Source: Pseudorhizobium flavum (GTDB lineage Bacteria; Pseudomonadota; Alphaproteobacteria; Rhizobiales; Rhizobiaceae). From it: 64,000 nucleotides of DNA. Of this stretch, positions 36,001-44,741 are shown one piece after another. A program made the translations under genes and the position numbers. Within the stretch, counting starts at the first letter, position 1; each line of letters begins with the position of its first letter. Below the pieces are notes generated by a model. It saw nothing but the letters and a program-made list of their open reading frames with translations, made no database searches and was not told the origin of the DNA. Where the stretch lies: assembly GCF_902502825.2 (NCBI RefSeq), contig NZ_LR723670.1, positions 2,480,001-2,544,000 of the forward strand. The letters run 5' to 3'.

Positions 36001-36690
36001 CCTGTCGCGCACCCATGCGGTCCGCTCCGGGGGCTCGCGTCCGGCAAGGCGGGGGCTGTTGCGAACGCTCTTGTCGTAGACCTGCTCGCAGATCTGCGTG
36101 AACGTCACGCCGATCTGGAGACGCACGTCGAACGAATCGAAGAAGTCGATCAGCTGGGCGTTGTAGTAGACCAGAGTGTCCGTCTCGTCGTAGATGCCGA
36201 TCCCCACATCGAGAAGGTCCAGCGCATCCTCCAGCTGCAGGTCCTGCTCATCCCCGCCTTGGCTCATCGTCTTTCCTCCCCCAGATTTCGGTTCAGGCAT
36301 CGGCACCCTGCCCGGCTCCCCCGCCGGCAGGAAGGTCCCGAAGAGATAGGTCCGATCGTCTTCCGTCACGAAACGCTCGATCATGATCTCGTGGCGCAGC
36401 GCACCTGACGCATCGAAACAGTGAACAATCTCCTCGGTGCCGAAGATGAGCGCCCGGCACTCCCGCTCCTTGCGATCCGGCTGAGAGAGACCCGCCATGT
36501 CATCGCGGGTGGACTGTCCGACGAAATCATCGGGAATCATCGCGGACAGCGCCGCATAGGCGCTGTTGACGGCAACATAATTGAGCGTGCTGTCCTTGAT
36601 GAACGCCGGTTCGCGCAGATCCTCGATCCGCGCGCAGGCCGTCATCAGGAGTTCGCCATGCATCTCCACCGTCTTCCGCTCCAACCGCAT
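33019..36690 (-). CDS. Hybrid histidine kinase with multiple PAS domains and two receiver domains
   Basis: A 1223-residue cytoplasmic signalling protein without membrane helices. From the N-terminus I see four or five PAS/PAS-like units: about 15-120, 150-270, 285-395 (ending GSITDITPYKEA), 405-520 and 550-665 (ending VFTDVTDVKERE). Then come HisKA (FLANMSHEIRTPMNG, His near 695), HATPase (about 770-910; NLVGNAVKFTEKG, GTGLGLAI), receiver 1 (about 925-1045, VLVIDDNAVNRR, phospho-Asp in VVLDYHMPEMNG) and receiver 2 (about 1090-1210, VLVAEDNEVNQ, Asp in LILMDVSMPVMNG). The final output is not DNA binding, so a separate Hpt protein or regulator is needed. Two tiny membrane genes follow in the same direction. 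Confidence 0.92.
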   Translation of the reverse strand: MRLERKTVEMHGELLMTACARIEDLREPAFIKDSTLNYVAVNSAYAALSAMIPDDFVGQSTRDDMAGLSQPDRKERECRALIFGTEEIVHCFDASGALRHEIMIERFVTEDDRTYLFGTFLPAGEPGRVPMPEPKSGGGKTMSQGGDEQDLQLEDALDLLDVGIGIYDETDTLVYYNAQLIDFFDSFDVRLQIGVTFTQICEQVYDKSVRNSPRLAGREPPERTAWVRDRVATFRSPYSESIEQLADGRWLKSVNKRLDNGLVITLRSDVSDFKEQEHLLRKNIGETEILRAVLEDLPVAVFMRDSEQRLEFVNAAYERMFGDKRENILGKTDAEMFPWKAERSQSENDRILADGEVAEKAEDKAFPDGRVIPVITRQMRVVDADGHPHLVGSITDITPYKEAKEHAEKLREDMQTILHGIPVGIGILDKDFVFESANPAFYGFWDAGEQFDLVGRSYRDFLKVNYDHGIYGDTDKSFEEIYEQRIANLTKDGERPPIEVRSAQGRVILISGTKLSGDKLLLSYTDITAIRKRDEEVRAAQQALDRQGALMREATGAMSQGLLILHDGVIMFSNKSLPAMLEIPESLGAPGSLWRDVFRYCVKRGDLGPTDEAMEILRLWEENVSQGNSVEATFRIEGRKWINVEANLSGDDHWLAVFTDVTDVKEREAELTRLVERAEAADRAKSEFLANMSHEIRTPMNGVLGMAELLAKSDLDTRQKTFIDIIVKSGNALLTIINDILDFSKIDAGQMKLRKAPFDPVEAIEDVATLLSSSAAEKDIELIVRGDASVKETVLGDAGRFRQIITNLVGNAVKFTEKGHVFIDLHSEAVSDTDMMLTVRIEDTGLGIPDEKLKSVFEKFSQVDTSSTRRHEGTGLGLAITAGLVELFGGHIEVTSEVGRGSVFTVHLPFPVVSERGTNTVLPINTAGARVLVIDDNAVNRRILTEQLTMWGFDTVAADGGAEGLAFMNEASRLGLVIDAVVLDYHMPEMNGLDAARHIRADRRFDDLGIIFLTSMDMAGDENLFAELNIQAHLMKPARANLLRATIIDVVRSVRMKRRTAPVTAAAQAVAAPQLVLPVEGAASTPVVRSLPALDVLVAEDNEVNQIVFTQILQGTGWRFEIVENGAKAVEAWQEKDPALILMDVSMPVMNGHQATQKIRELEKQAGGHVPIIGVTAHALESDKELCLAAGMDDYMSKPISPELLEQKIKAWLGETSTSASSG

Positions 36691-36968
36691 CCGGCCGGCG
36701 CCGCAGCGATCTCTCTATCCTCCGATTCGGCAATCTCATCACGGTTAGGGTTAACAACCTCTTCCCGCGCCGGCTGGCGGGCCGATTTTCGTTGCTTTTT
36801 GTCAATTCCAGCGCCTGCACGACCGCCACCGATGCCCGAGGGCCAATTCGGAGCGAACGGTAGATGTTGCTGAACCAGCCGTTCAGCCTGCGTTCATTAG
36901 AATTCCATCAAACTGCCACCATCATAGTTGAGGCTCCTGACGTGCCCGGAAAGGGAGAGGAACGAGAA

Positions 36969-37295
36969 ATGTCGATACTGAAGAAAAGTGCTTCTGCGGG
37001 TCTGGTCGCGCTGACATTGGCCGGCGCGATGATTTCGACGGCGCCTGCGGCCCAGGCCGGCGGGCGCCACAATGACGACGTCTGGGTTGGTGTCGCGGCA
37101 GGCCTGGCCGGCGGGATCATCGGCGGCGCCATCGCATCCCAGCCGCGCCGCGTCTACGTCGAGCCGGAATACGAATACGCGCCCCCTCCGCGACCCGTCT
37201 ACCGCCGCACCTATTATCGCGCGGCACCACGCTGCCATTACGAATGGGTGGAGAATGAATGGGGCGAAGCCTATCGCGCCCGCGTCTGCTACTGA
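36969..37295 (+). CDS. Small secreted glycine-zipper-like protein
   Basis: A 108-residue protein with a signal peptide (cleavage after QA near residue 30). The mature part has a hydrophobic Gly-rich stretch VGVAAGLAGGIIGGAIAS (about 41-58), which looks like a glycine zipper, a Pro/Tyr/Arg-rich middle and a C-terminal CHYEWVENEWGEAYRARVCY segment. Such proteins are common in rhizobial envelopes; function unknown. ATG 36969 is supported by GGGAGAGGAACGAG. A good terminator follows its stop. Confidence 0.75.
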   Translation: MSILKKSASAGLVALTLAGAMISTAPAAQAGGRHNDDVWVGVAAGLAGGIIGGAIASQPRRVYVEPEYEYAPPPRPVYRRTYYRAAPRCHYEWVENEWGEAYRARVCY

Positions 37296-37638
37296 TCCAT
37301 TCATCAGCAGTTCGAAAGGCCCGCGTCCGGTACTCCGGTGCGGGCCCTTCTTTTTGCGGTTGCGAAATCGCAGCTTGACTTTCGACCACTCATCCACCAA
37401 ATGAGGCTCAGCTTTCACCTTCCGGCCGCCGCGTGAGCTGGCCCTGCGACACAGGTTCGCGAAGAAGGAACAAGGCGCACAGACAGATCGCCCTCGCTCC
37501 CGAGGGTTTACGCGCTGGGAAGCAATTTCCAACACACAAGTTCCCACTTCACGCGGGGTTCTTGACGCCAAGGGCAAACCGGACGGCATGGTGCCGTAGC
37601 CGGTCGTGCGCTTTTGGCGCCCCGAAAAGGTATTCGAC
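37296..37638. other. Intergenic region upstream of the DEAD-box helicase gene
   Basis: About 340 bases. After the terminator at 37316-37355 there is no gene I can support. The long untranslated stretch before the helicase start could hold a promoter and a regulated 5' leader, as is common for cold-responsive RNA helicases, but I see no specific motif. Confidence 0.5.
37316..37355 (+). terminator. Rho-independent terminator after the secreted protein gene
   Basis: AAGGCCCGC at 37316-37324 pairs with GCGGGCCCTT at 37340-37349 around a 15-base loop that can itself pair (TCCGG/CCGG), followed by CTTTTT. It lies 20 bases after the stop at 37295. Confidence 0.8.
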
Positions 37639-39141
37639 TTGACGAATTTCCATGAGCTTGGCCTCGCCAAGCAGCTCGTAGCCAACCTTTCCACCCTGGG
37701 CTACGACACTCCGACGCCGATCCAGGCTGAGGCTATCCCGCATCTTCTCCAGGGCCGCGACCTCATTGGTCTCGCCCAGACCGGCACCGGCAAGACGGCC
37801 GCCTTCGGCCTGCCGCTCATCGAGATGCTGTCGAAGGACCCCAAGCGTCCCGACAACCGCACGACGCGTACTCTGATCCTCGCACCGACTCGCGAACTGG
37901 TGAACCAGATCGCCGTCAACCTGAAGGCTTATGTCCGTGGCATGCCGCTGAAGGTCAATTCGGTGGTCGGCGGCGCATCCATCAACAAGCAGCAGCAGAT
38001 GCTGGAAAAGGGCACCGACATCCTCGTCGCAACGCCCGGCCGCCTGCTGGACCTCATTGCCCGCAAGGCGATCGGCCTGACCACCGTCCGCTATCTCGTC
38101 CTCGACGAGGCCGACCAGATGCTCGACCTCGGCTTCATCCACGACCTTCGCAAGATCTCCAAGATGGTGCCGAAGAAGCGCCAGACCCTGCTCTTCTCGG
38201 CGACCATGCCGAAGGCGATTGCCGAACTGGCTGGCGACTACCTGACGGATCCGATCCAGGTGTCGGTGACGCCTCCGGGCAAGGCTGCCGACAAGGTCGA
38301 GCAGTACGTGCACTTCGTCGGCGGCAAGAACGACAAGACCGAGCTCCTGAAGAAGACGCTGACCGCCAATGCCGGTGGCCGGGCGATCGTCTTCATGCGC
38401 ACCAAGCATACAGCCGAGAAGCTGATGAAGCATCTCGACCAGGTGGGCTATTCGGTTGCCTCCATCCACGGCAACAAGAGCCAGGGCCAGCGCGAGCGGG
38501 CACTGAAGGGTTTCCGTGACGGGGAGATCCAGACGCTGATCGCGACCGACGTCGCTGCCCGCGGCATCGACATCCCCGATGTCACCCACGTCTTCAACTA
38601 CGACCTGCCGGAAGTCCCGGATGCCTATATCCACCGGATTGGTCGTACAGCACGCGCCGGTCGCGACGGCATCGCGATCGCCTTCTGCACGTCAGAAGAA
38701 ACCGGGCTGCTGCGCGACATCGAGAAGCTGATGGGGATCGAGATCGCCACGGCCTCCGGCGAGCGCCCGGAGGGGCTCAATCGCCCGGCACGCGGCAACA
38801 ACAACAGCCGCGGCGGTAATCGCGGTCGCGGCAACGGCCAGCCGGCCGGTGGTGAAGGACGCCCGCAGCAGCGCAAGCGTCCGGCCCGCAAGCCGTTCTT
38901 CCAGTCGGAAGGCGGCGAAGGGCGCGGTGATGGCCAGGAGCGGGGCGCCCAGCCTCAGGCCAACCGCCCGGCCCGCAAGGACCACCGCAAGGGCAATGCT
39001 CCGGCAGCTCACGGTGCCCACGAAAGCGCCAACCAGCGCAACCGCAACGGCCATGGCCGCCCCGCCCAGAAGGCCAGCGGCAATCCCGGTCCGGTTCGCT
39101 TCGGCGGCGGCAACGAAGGCCGCAACCGCCGTCCGGCCTGA
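37639..39141 (+). CDS. DEAD-box ATP-dependent RNA helicase (RhlE-like)
   Basis: Unwinds RNA duplexes in ribosome assembly or mRNA turnover. The 500-residue protein has the Q motif (FHELGLAKQL...PTPIQ), Walker A AQTGTGKT near 45, PTRELVNQ, DEAD in LVLDEADQMLDLGF near 158, SAT (LLFSATMP), then ATDVAARGIDIP and HRIGRTARAG motifs. A C-terminal tail of about 140 residues is rich in Arg, Gly, Asn and Gln, as in RhlE RNA-binding tails. I chose TTG at 37639, eight bases after AAAAGG and matching family N-termini; a GTG at 37606 would add 11 residues. Confidence 0.93.
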   Translation: MTNFHELGLAKQLVANLSTLGYDTPTPIQAEAIPHLLQGRDLIGLAQTGTGKTAAFGLPLIEMLSKDPKRPDNRTTRTLILAPTRELVNQIAVNLKAYVRGMPLKVNSVVGGASINKQQQMLEKGTDILVATPGRLLDLIARKAIGLTTVRYLVLDEADQMLDLGFIHDLRKISKMVPKKRQTLLFSATMPKAIAELAGDYLTDPIQVSVTPPGKAADKVEQYVHFVGGKNDKTELLKKTLTANAGGRAIVFMRTKHTAEKLMKHLDQVGYSVASIHGNKSQGQRERALKGFRDGEIQTLIATDVAARGIDIPDVTHVFNYDLPEVPDAYIHRIGRTARAGRDGIAIAFCTSEETGLLRDIEKLMGIEIATASGERPEGLNRPARGNNNSRGGNRGRGNGQPAGGEGRPQQRKRPARKPFFQSEGGEGRGDGQERGAQPQANRPARKDHRKGNAPAAHGAHESANQRNRNGHGRPAQKASGNPGPVRFGGGNEGRNRRPA

Positions 39142-39166
39142 GCGGTTCGCTCGGCCAGATGATACG

Positions 39167-39196
39167 AAAGAGGCCGCCATCGCGGCCTCTTTCTGT
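39167..39196. terminator. Bidirectional terminator between helicase and SDR genes
   Basis: AAAGAGGCCGC at 39167-39177 pairs perfectly with GCGGCCTCTTT at 39182-39192 around a four-base loop. A-rich and T-rich flanks on both sides make it usable for the convergent gene pair. Confidence 0.85.
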
Positions 39197-39201
39197 TTCG
39201 G

Positions 39202-39945
39202 CTACTTGACCGCTGCATTGCCTCCATCGGCAAACAGTGCCGTGCCGGCAACAAAGCTCGCCATCGGTCCGGCAAGGAAGAGCGCCGCGCGCGCAATCTC
39301 CTCCGGCTGCGCAATTCGCTTCAGCGCGTGCAGGCCGGCCGCCCATTCCTTCTGTGCCGCATCGCCAGCGGCCGGGGTATCCACGCCGCCGGGCAGCAGC
39401 GCATTCGCACGAATGCCGCGAGAGCCGTAATCGGCCGTGATCGCCTTCACCAATCCCATCAGGCCGGCCTTGGCCGACGCATAGGCTCCCATATTGGGAA
39501 TGCCCACGCTTGTTCCGACGAAGGTGGAGGTGAAGATGATCGACCCGCCTCCCCGTTCTAGCATGGCGGGTATCTGCCGTCTTGCGCCGAGGAAGGCGCC
39601 GGTGAGGTTGACGGCGAGTACCTCTCCCCATTCCTCCGGCATCACCTCGGCAAGCGGCTTGTACGGTCCGACCGAGCCGGCATTGTTGAACGCGATGTCC
39701 AGGCCGCCGAACATGTCCCGCGCCGCCTCGATCATCCTCCGATGGGTCTCCTCCTCGCCCACGTCCCCGGCAACGGCACAGGCACGCCCGCCGGCAACCG
39801 TGATCTCCTCGACCACCGCCTGGAGGTTCTCCTGGCGGCGGGCGTTGAGGACGAGCGCCGCGCCCTCGGCCGCGAACAGCCTTGCGGCGGCAAGCCCTAT
39901 TCCGCTGGACGCGCCGGTGATGATGGCAACCTTGTTCTCAAGCAT
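39202..39945 (-). CDS. Short-chain dehydrogenase/reductase
   Basis: A 247-residue classical SDR. It shows TGASSGIGLAAA at about 12-23, NNAGSVGP near 88, catalytic Ser in FTSTFVG and Tyr/Lys in MGAYASAKAGL (Tyr near 152), and PGGVDTPAAG near 185, followed by the C-terminal FADGGNAA. ATG 39945 follows AAGGAG at six bases, better than the ATG at 39960. It is isolated, so the substrate is unknown; the sequence is close to glucose-1-dehydrogenase-like SDRs by general appearance only. Confidence 0.88.
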   Translation of the reverse strand: MLENKVAIITGASSGIGLAAARLFAAEGAALVLNARRQENLQAVVEEITVAGGRACAVAGDVGEEETHRRMIEAARDMFGGLDIAFNNAGSVGPYKPLAEVMPEEWGEVLAVNLTGAFLGARRQIPAMLERGGGSIIFTSTFVGTSVGIPNMGAYASAKAGLMGLVKAITADYGSRGIRANALLPGGVDTPAAGDAAQKEWAAGLHALKRIAQPEEIARAALFLAGPMASFVAGTALFADGGNAAVK

Positions 39946-40030
39946 CTGGATCTCCTTCACTGTTGAGACCCATTGCCTAGTCAGTGCCGGCTTTTGCCGA
40001 CACCCGTTCCCTGACCCGAAAACAGTCCCG

Positions 40031-40903
40031 CTATGCCTTGCGGTTCACCATGTAGACGCCTGCGACGACGATGACCGTTCCGACGATCATCGGCAGCGTC
40101 ATCGGTTCGCCGAACAGGAAGAAGGCCTCGATCGCCACCACCGGCGGCATCAGGTAGATGAGCGAAGCGGCACGCGATACCTGGCCACGACGGATCAGGT
40201 AGAGCAGCAGCCCAACGGCGCCCATGGAAATGCCGAAGACCGACCAGGCCATGGCGAAGATCGCCTCCCCCGTCCAGTCGAAGCGCAGGTCCTCGAACGC
40301 AAGCGCCAGTGGCAGCGTCACCAGAAAAGCGCCGACAAACTGCAAGACAGCGATCGTCAGGAGGTCGCCCTGCTGCAGGTGGCGCTTCTGGTAGAGCGTG
40401 CCATAGGTGACCGAAAACATCGCGAGAAGGTTGACCATCACGGGGAAGCCCAGTCCTGCCAGTCCCTTCTCAAACGTGTCGAGAAGTTGCGGCGAGATGG
40501 CGATCAGGATGCCGACGAAGCCGACGACGATGCCGATCTTCTGGCGGGGGCGAAGCCGTTCGCTGATCAGCAACGGCGCCATGGCAGCCGTCAGCAGCGG
40601 CTGCAGCCCGGCGATGATCCCGGACAGCCCCGCCGGCACCCCCTGCCCGATCGCCCACCAGACGCCGGCCAGATAGAGGCCATGCAGGAAGACGCCGGAG
40701 AGCATCGCATACCCGGCCACCCTGCGGCTTGAAGGCCAGGTCGCGCCGACGGCGAGGCAGAGGCCGGTAAACGCGATCGCCGCCAGCGCATGGCGGGCCG
40801 CCATGAAGGTCAGCGGATCGGCATGCGCGACCGCGAACTTGGCGACCAGCCAGCCGGTGGACCAGAGAAGGACGAAGAGGGCCGGAGCCAGGCGGTCGAG
40901 CAT
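40031..40903 (-). CDS. EamA/DMT-family transporter
   Basis: A 290-residue inner membrane protein with ten predicted helices arranged as two EamA repeats (about 5-135 and 150-285). The opening LFVLLWSTGWLVAKFAVAHADPLTF is typical of RhaT/YdcZ-like drug/metabolite exporters, and the last helix ends MVNRKA. The substrate cannot be told; relatives export amino acids or metabolites. It stands alone. Confidence 0.9.
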   Translation of the reverse strand: MLDRLAPALFVLLWSTGWLVAKFAVAHADPLTFMAARHALAAIAFTGLCLAVGATWPSSRRVAGYAMLSGVFLHGLYLAGVWWAIGQGVPAGLSGIIAGLQPLLTAAMAPLLISERLRPRQKIGIVVGFVGILIAISPQLLDTFEKGLAGLGFPVMVNLLAMFSVTYGTLYQKRHLQQGDLLTIAVLQFVGAFLVTLPLALAFEDLRFDWTGEAIFAMAWSVFGISMGAVGLLLYLIRRGQVSRAASLIYLMPPVVAIEAFFLFGEPMTLPMIVGTVIVVAGVYMVNRKA

Positions 40904-41050
40904 GAAGGAGTCCCGGCAGACGGCAAGGAGGGAACGGCCTTCCTAGTCGCCGACCGGCGGCACGTCAAAGCAGAAATGCTGACAGCGAGGATCAGTCCGG
41001 TTGAGCAGGAAGAACCGGAGGGCGCGGAGCAGCGCCGGAGGTACCGGCCC

Positions 41051-41377
41051 TCAGGCGACCTTCGCCTGCAGCGAGAGCACGCGGCGGAAGCTGACGTCGA
41101 GCGTGTTGTAGGCAGCCTGCATCATGTCGAGATCCTGCAGATGGCTGACGGCGGCAATCGCTTTCATCAGTTCGCCGACACAATCGGCCACATCGCCGGG
41201 ATCGGTCTCAAAGGCTTCGCGAACGAGCTCGTGGCCGACGCTCGGCGAGCCACCGATACTGCGGTAGAGGAGAAGCGACGCCTTCAGCATCTGGAAGCGA
41301 AAATCGGCGGCCTTGTTGTCGAGCGAGGGATGCTGAAGCTGCAGAAGTTGGACAGCCCGATTCTGTATTTCACTCAT
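41051..41377 (-). CDS. Conserved helical protein of unknown function
   Basis: A 108-residue, soluble, mostly helical protein without cysteines or signal peptide. It opens MSEIQNRAVQLLQLQHPSL and has two long amphipathic helices (about 20-45 and 65-95). I do not recognise the family. Codon use is like its neighbours and it diverges from the J-domain-like gene across 170 bases. Confidence 0.6.
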   Translation of the reverse strand: MSEIQNRAVQLLQLQHPSLDNKAADFRFQMLKASLLLYRSIGGSPSVGHELVREAFETDPGDVADCVGELMKAIAAVSHLQDLDMMQAAYNTLDVSFRRVLSLQAKVA

Positions 41378-41547
41378 AATGCCCCCGTACTCAAAGACAG
41401 ACCCAGACGCGCGAACAGTAGAAGCGAACCAGTATACAGGCCGTTAAAGAAACACGTTCGGGAGTTGCCATCCGCCGTGGCGAGCGCCCGCCCGCAAGCC
41501 CGGCGCCAACTCCGTGTGATCCTGTCTCCCTGAACCGGGAAACAGAC

Positions 41548-42042
41548 ATGCTGGTCGGGCAATCGCTGTTCCAGTCGGTACTGACCCGGCTGGACGAGGA
41601 AGGCAAACAGGATGAGGACGAGACGTACCAGCCCGCCTTCCGGCAGGCTGGGCTGAAGACGGCTTTCGTCGCCGCCACGACGGAGGCCGATACCGATTCG
41701 GAGGCGACGGGCCACGCCGCCCGAGACGCCTATCTCGACCTGCTGGCCGACATCCCGGAACCCGAAACGGAGCCGAGGGGTGAACAGGTGACGGAGCAGC
41801 CGGTCGAAGAACCGACACCACCGCACCTGCTCCGGCTTGCCGAAGCAGAGATTGCCGAGGAACTGGCCGTCAGCGAAACGGACACGGCCGAGACGCTGGC
41901 GGAAAAGCGGAGGCGGTTTGCCAAGGACAATCATCCGGACCGGGTGCCGGAGGCGCTGCGGGACAATGCGACGCTGAGGATGAAGACCGCGAACCTCTTG
42001 ATCGACCGCGCCATGAAGGACCTCTACTGGCGCTCCTCCTGA
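41548..42042 (+). CDS. Protein with a C-terminal J-domain-like segment
   Basis: A 164-residue acidic protein. The first ~100 residues are low complexity (many Glu, Thr, Pro) with no recognised domain. The last ~50 residues read TLAEKRRRFAKDNHPDRVPE followed by helices, i.e. helix II, the invariant HPD tripeptide (HPD near residue 129-131) and helix III of a DnaJ J-domain. It would be a J-domain placed at the C-terminus, able to stimulate a DnaK partner, but helix I is short or missing. Its 3' end overlaps the convergent DUF3329-like gene by 19 bases. Confidence 0.7.
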   Translation: MLVGQSLFQSVLTRLDEEGKQDEDETYQPAFRQAGLKTAFVAATTEADTDSEATGHAARDAYLDLLADIPEPETEPRGEQVTEQPVEEPTPPHLLRLAEAEIAEELAVSETDTAETLAEKRRRFAKDNHPDRVPEALRDNATLRMKTANLLIDRAMKDLYWRSS

Positions 42043-42248
42043 GCAGACTTCTGGGCCGCATCTGCGGATGGCCTGCGGTTGAATTCGTAGAAGAGCTTGT
42101 AGGCGGAATAGATCCCGAGCGCGCCGACGATCATTCCCCAGACCGGCGCCCCGCTCCAGAATTCCAGGCCGGCCCAGCCGGCACAGACGCCGACGATCAG
42201 CAACCGGGCCCAGAGGGGCTTGTAGAAGGGATGGTCGAGGTCGATCAT
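42024..42248 (-). CDS. DUF3329-like small membrane protein
   Basis: A 74-residue protein with a MIDLDHPFYKPLWARL opening, then two transmembrane segments (about 14-32 and 35-53) and a charged C-terminus (RRPSADAAQKSAQEE). The opening is characteristic of the DUF3329 proteins of Rhizobiales. ATG at 42248. It starts a few bases after the ROK regulator stop on the same strand, so they may be co-transcribed. Function unknown. Confidence 0.7.
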   Translation of the reverse strand: MIDLDHPFYKPLWARLLIVGVCAGWAGLEFWSGAPVWGMIVGALGIYSAYKLFYEFNRRPSADAAQKSAQEERQ

Positions 42249-42252
42249 GTCG

Positions 42253-43473
42253 TCATTCTCCGGCCGCCTGGATTGGTGCACGCAGGGAGAGGATATCCTG
42301 ATCTATGCGCTGAAACGCAAGCCCCAGATGCCCCTCGAAGACCAGTGCCGGCTCATCGGGCACTACGTCGAGCTGGGGCATGCCGGACAGGCGCACCACG
42401 TGGGTCTGCGCCAGTCCTTCCTCGACGCCCGCCCGCATCAGGTCGTAGTAGCGCATTCCCGGCCCGGTGATGTGGACCGGCATGTGGCCGTGCAGGCTGA
42501 GGAGACGCGACAGGCCGTTGCCGAGCGCAATACCCGCCTGCCGGAAAGCGAAGCCCGCCATCCGATGTCCCTGTCGCGCCTGCTGGGCGATCTTGTCCAC
42601 CTCCGGCAGCGGAACGAACTTCGCCGGCACGGTGTCCACCGGCACCTCGAACGCCGTCCGCAGAACGGCATAAGACCCCGCATAGGCCTCGATGCAGCCG
42701 CGTGCCCCGCAGCGACAGAGCGCACCACCGGGAATATGCAGCATATGCCCGAAATTCGGCGCCGAGATTTCCGTCTCCCCGTCGCGGGTGATGCGTGCGA
42801 TGCCGAGGCCGATACTGTGGCCGAGCGAAAGCGCCGCCAGCGACGCGGGGGCCTCGCCCTTGCGGGCGAGACGCTGCTGCAGCGCCTTTGCAACCAGCAG
42901 GGTTTCGTTGTTGAGGATGACCTTGCCGCCCCACTCGTCGCCAAGAGCCAGCCGGAAATCGACGGGATCGGCACCAAGCACGGGAGACCAGACGAGCACC
43001 GGCGCATCGGCGCTGACGAGACCCTTGCTGCTGATCGACACGAGGAGCACCTGCTCGCGGCCGATAGACGAACGCTCCACCGCACGCTCCAGCCCGGCGT
43101 TGATGGCCGCAATGAATTCCGGAGCCGCCCCTCGCCTTGCCTCGGCGAACCGATCGAGCAGTGTGCCGGCATAGTCGACGAGCGAATACTGGATCAAATC
43201 GGAGGAGACGATGACGGTGATGACGTAGCCGCAACCGCGCGTCTGGCTGAAGAGCACCCGCGGGCGGCCGCGCCCCGTAGCCGCCTGCTGCTCGCTCTTC
43301 TCGATGATCGCGCTGCGCTCGAGTTCGGCCGTGATGGCGGAGACGGTGGCCGAGGAAAGGCGGGTCGCTTCGGCAAGCTGCGTGTGGGAGAGCCTGCCGC
43401 TGCGCCGCAGAGCGGAAAGGACCAGCGCGCTGTTCTGGTGCCGGACCAGTTCGGTACTCGACTTGCCCAGCAT
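42253..43473 (-). CDS. xylR: ROK-family transcriptional repressor (XylR type)
   Basis: A 406-residue ROK regulator. An N-terminal winged helix-turn-helix (about 12-65: HTQLAEATRLSSATVSAITAELE) is joined to the ROK sugar-kinase-like domain, which includes the zinc motif CRCGARGCIEAY near residue 255 and a GPGMRY segment in place of a full kinase site. It diverges from xylF; the 200-base space between contains a perfect TTTCTCGAC-T-GTCGAGAAA palindrome. Repression of xylFHG relieved by xylose or xylulose is the expected role, by analogy with other ROK XylR proteins. Confidence 0.86.
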   Translation of the reverse strand: MLGKSSTELVRHQNSALVLSALRRSGRLSHTQLAEATRLSSATVSAITAELERSAIIEKSEQQAATGRGRPRVLFSQTRGCGYVITVIVSSDLIQYSLVDYAGTLLDRFAEARRGAAPEFIAAINAGLERAVERSSIGREQVLLVSISSKGLVSADAPVLVWSPVLGADPVDFRLALGDEWGGKVILNNETLLVAKALQQRLARKGEAPASLAALSLGHSIGLGIARITRDGETEISAPNFGHMLHIPGGALCRCGARGCIEAYAGSYAVLRTAFEVPVDTVPAKFVPLPEVDKIAQQARQGHRMAGFAFRQAGIALGNGLSRLLSLHGHMPVHITGPGMRYYDLMRAGVEEGLAQTHVVRLSGMPQLDVVPDEPALVFEGHLGLAFQRIDQDILSLRAPIQAAGE

Positions 43474-43571
43474 CTACGCCTGCATCTCCCTCGGGTTCAT
43501 CCTCCGATAGTCGAAGAGGCGACTTCACTCAATCCACCTCATTGACTCCCCGGAAAATCTCTGACAGTTAA

Positions 43572-43590
43572 TTTCTCGACTGTCGAGAAA
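43572..43590. promoter_or_regulatory. Palindromic operator candidate upstream of xylF
   Basis: A perfect 9-bp inverted repeat TTTCTCGAC / GTCGAGAAA with a single central T. It lies 88 bases upstream of the xylF start and about 100 bases upstream of the divergent ROK gene, the expected place for the repressor to control both. Confidence 0.7.
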
Positions 43591-43677
43591 AAAGCGATCC
43601 TGCTTTGACTGGCAGCTAATCTGGCGGGGGGAGAGCACGGAAGGCTTTGGCCATCCGCCGTCATTCGGGAGGACATC

Positions 43678-44718
43678 ATGAAGTCAATCGTCAAGCTGAT
43701 GGCTGGTGCAGCCATCGTCGTCACAATGCAGACCGCCGCTCTGGCGCAGGAACTCGTCGTCGGCGTTTCCTGGTCGAACTTCCAGGAAGAACGCTGGAAG
43801 ACCGATGAAGCCGCGATCAAGACCGCCCTCGAGGCAGCCGGCGCGAAGTACATTTCCGCCGATGCCCAGTCGTCCGCTGCAAAGCAGCTTACCGACGTCG
43901 AGTCGCTGATCTCGCAGGGCGCAAACGCGCTGATCGTCCTGGCGCAGGACAGCGACGCGATCGGCCCGGCCATCGAGAAGGCGACCGCGGAAGGTATTCC
44001 GGTTGTCGGCTATGACCGCCTGATCGAGAACCCGGAAGCCTTCTACATCACCTTCGACAACAAGGAAGTCGGCCGCATGCAGGCCCGCGAGGTCTTCAAG
44101 GTGGCACCCGAAGGCAACTACGTCTTCATCAAGGGCTCCTCCTCCGATCCGAACGCGGACTTCCTGTTCTCCGGCCAGATGGAAGTGCTGAAGGAAGCCA
44201 TGGACTCCGGCAAGATCAAGAACGTCGGCGAAGCCTATACGGACGGCTGGAAGCCGGAGAACGCCCAGAAGAACATGGAGCAGTTCCTGACGGCCAACAA
44301 TAACGAGGTGGATGCAGTCGTCGCATCGAACGACGGCACCGCCGGCGGCGCGATCTCCGCTCTCGACGCCCAGGGCCTTGCCGGTTCCGTGCCGGTGTCC
44401 GGCCAGGATGCTGACAAGGCAGCTCTGAACCGCGTCGCGCTCGGCACCCAGACGGTGTCTGTCTGGAAGGACAGCCGTGAACTCGGCAAGAATGCGGCCG
44501 AGATCGCTCTGGCTCTCGCCGGTGGCAAGACCATGGACGAGATCCCGAATGTCGAGACCTTCACGGGCGGCCCGAAGGGTGCCGAGATGAAGTCCGTCTT
44601 CCTCGCTCCGCTTCCGGTCACCAAGGACAACCTCAATGTTGTCATCGAAGCCGGCTGGATCAGCAAGGAAGAGGCTTGCCAGGGCGTGAAGGCCGGCTCG
44701 GTCGCCGCCTGCGACTAA
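43678..44718 (+). CDS. xylF: D-xylose ABC transporter substrate-binding protein
   Basis: Periplasmic binding protein for xylose. The 346-residue precursor has a signal peptide (cleavage after ALA near residue 23) and the two-lobed Peripla_BP_4 fold typical of Xyl[19 protein letters not shown] at the mature start, [17 protein letters not shown] near 80-96, [18 protein letters not shown] near 112, and [13 protein letters not shown] near 240. It is the first gene of the xylFHG operon. A strong hairpin follows its stop, which probably raises xylF mRNA over xylHG. Confidence 0.94.
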   Translation: MKSIVKLMAGAAIVVTMQTAALAQELVVGVSWSNFQEERWKTDEAAIKTALEAAGAKYISADAQSSAAKQLTDVESLISQGANALIVLAQDSDAIGPAIEKATAEGIPVVGYDRLIENPEAFYITFDNKEVGRMQAREVFKVAPEGNYVFIKGSSSDPNADFLFSGQMEVLKEAMDSGKIKNVGEAYTDGWKPENAQKNMEQFLTANNNEVDAVVASNDGTAGGAISALDAQGLAGSVPVSGQDADKAALNRVALGTQTVSVWKDSRELGKNAAEIALALAGGKTMDEIPNVETFTGGPKGAEMKSVFLAPLPVTKDNLNVVIEAGWISKEEACQGVKAGSVAACD

Positions 44719-44741
44719 TCGCCAGCCGATAGCCAGGGAAG

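Noticed and set aside
34993..36408. A 471-codon open frame on the plus strand opposite the hybrid kinase
   Set aside because: Shadow frame; the minus strand carries the intact PAS/HisKA sequence.
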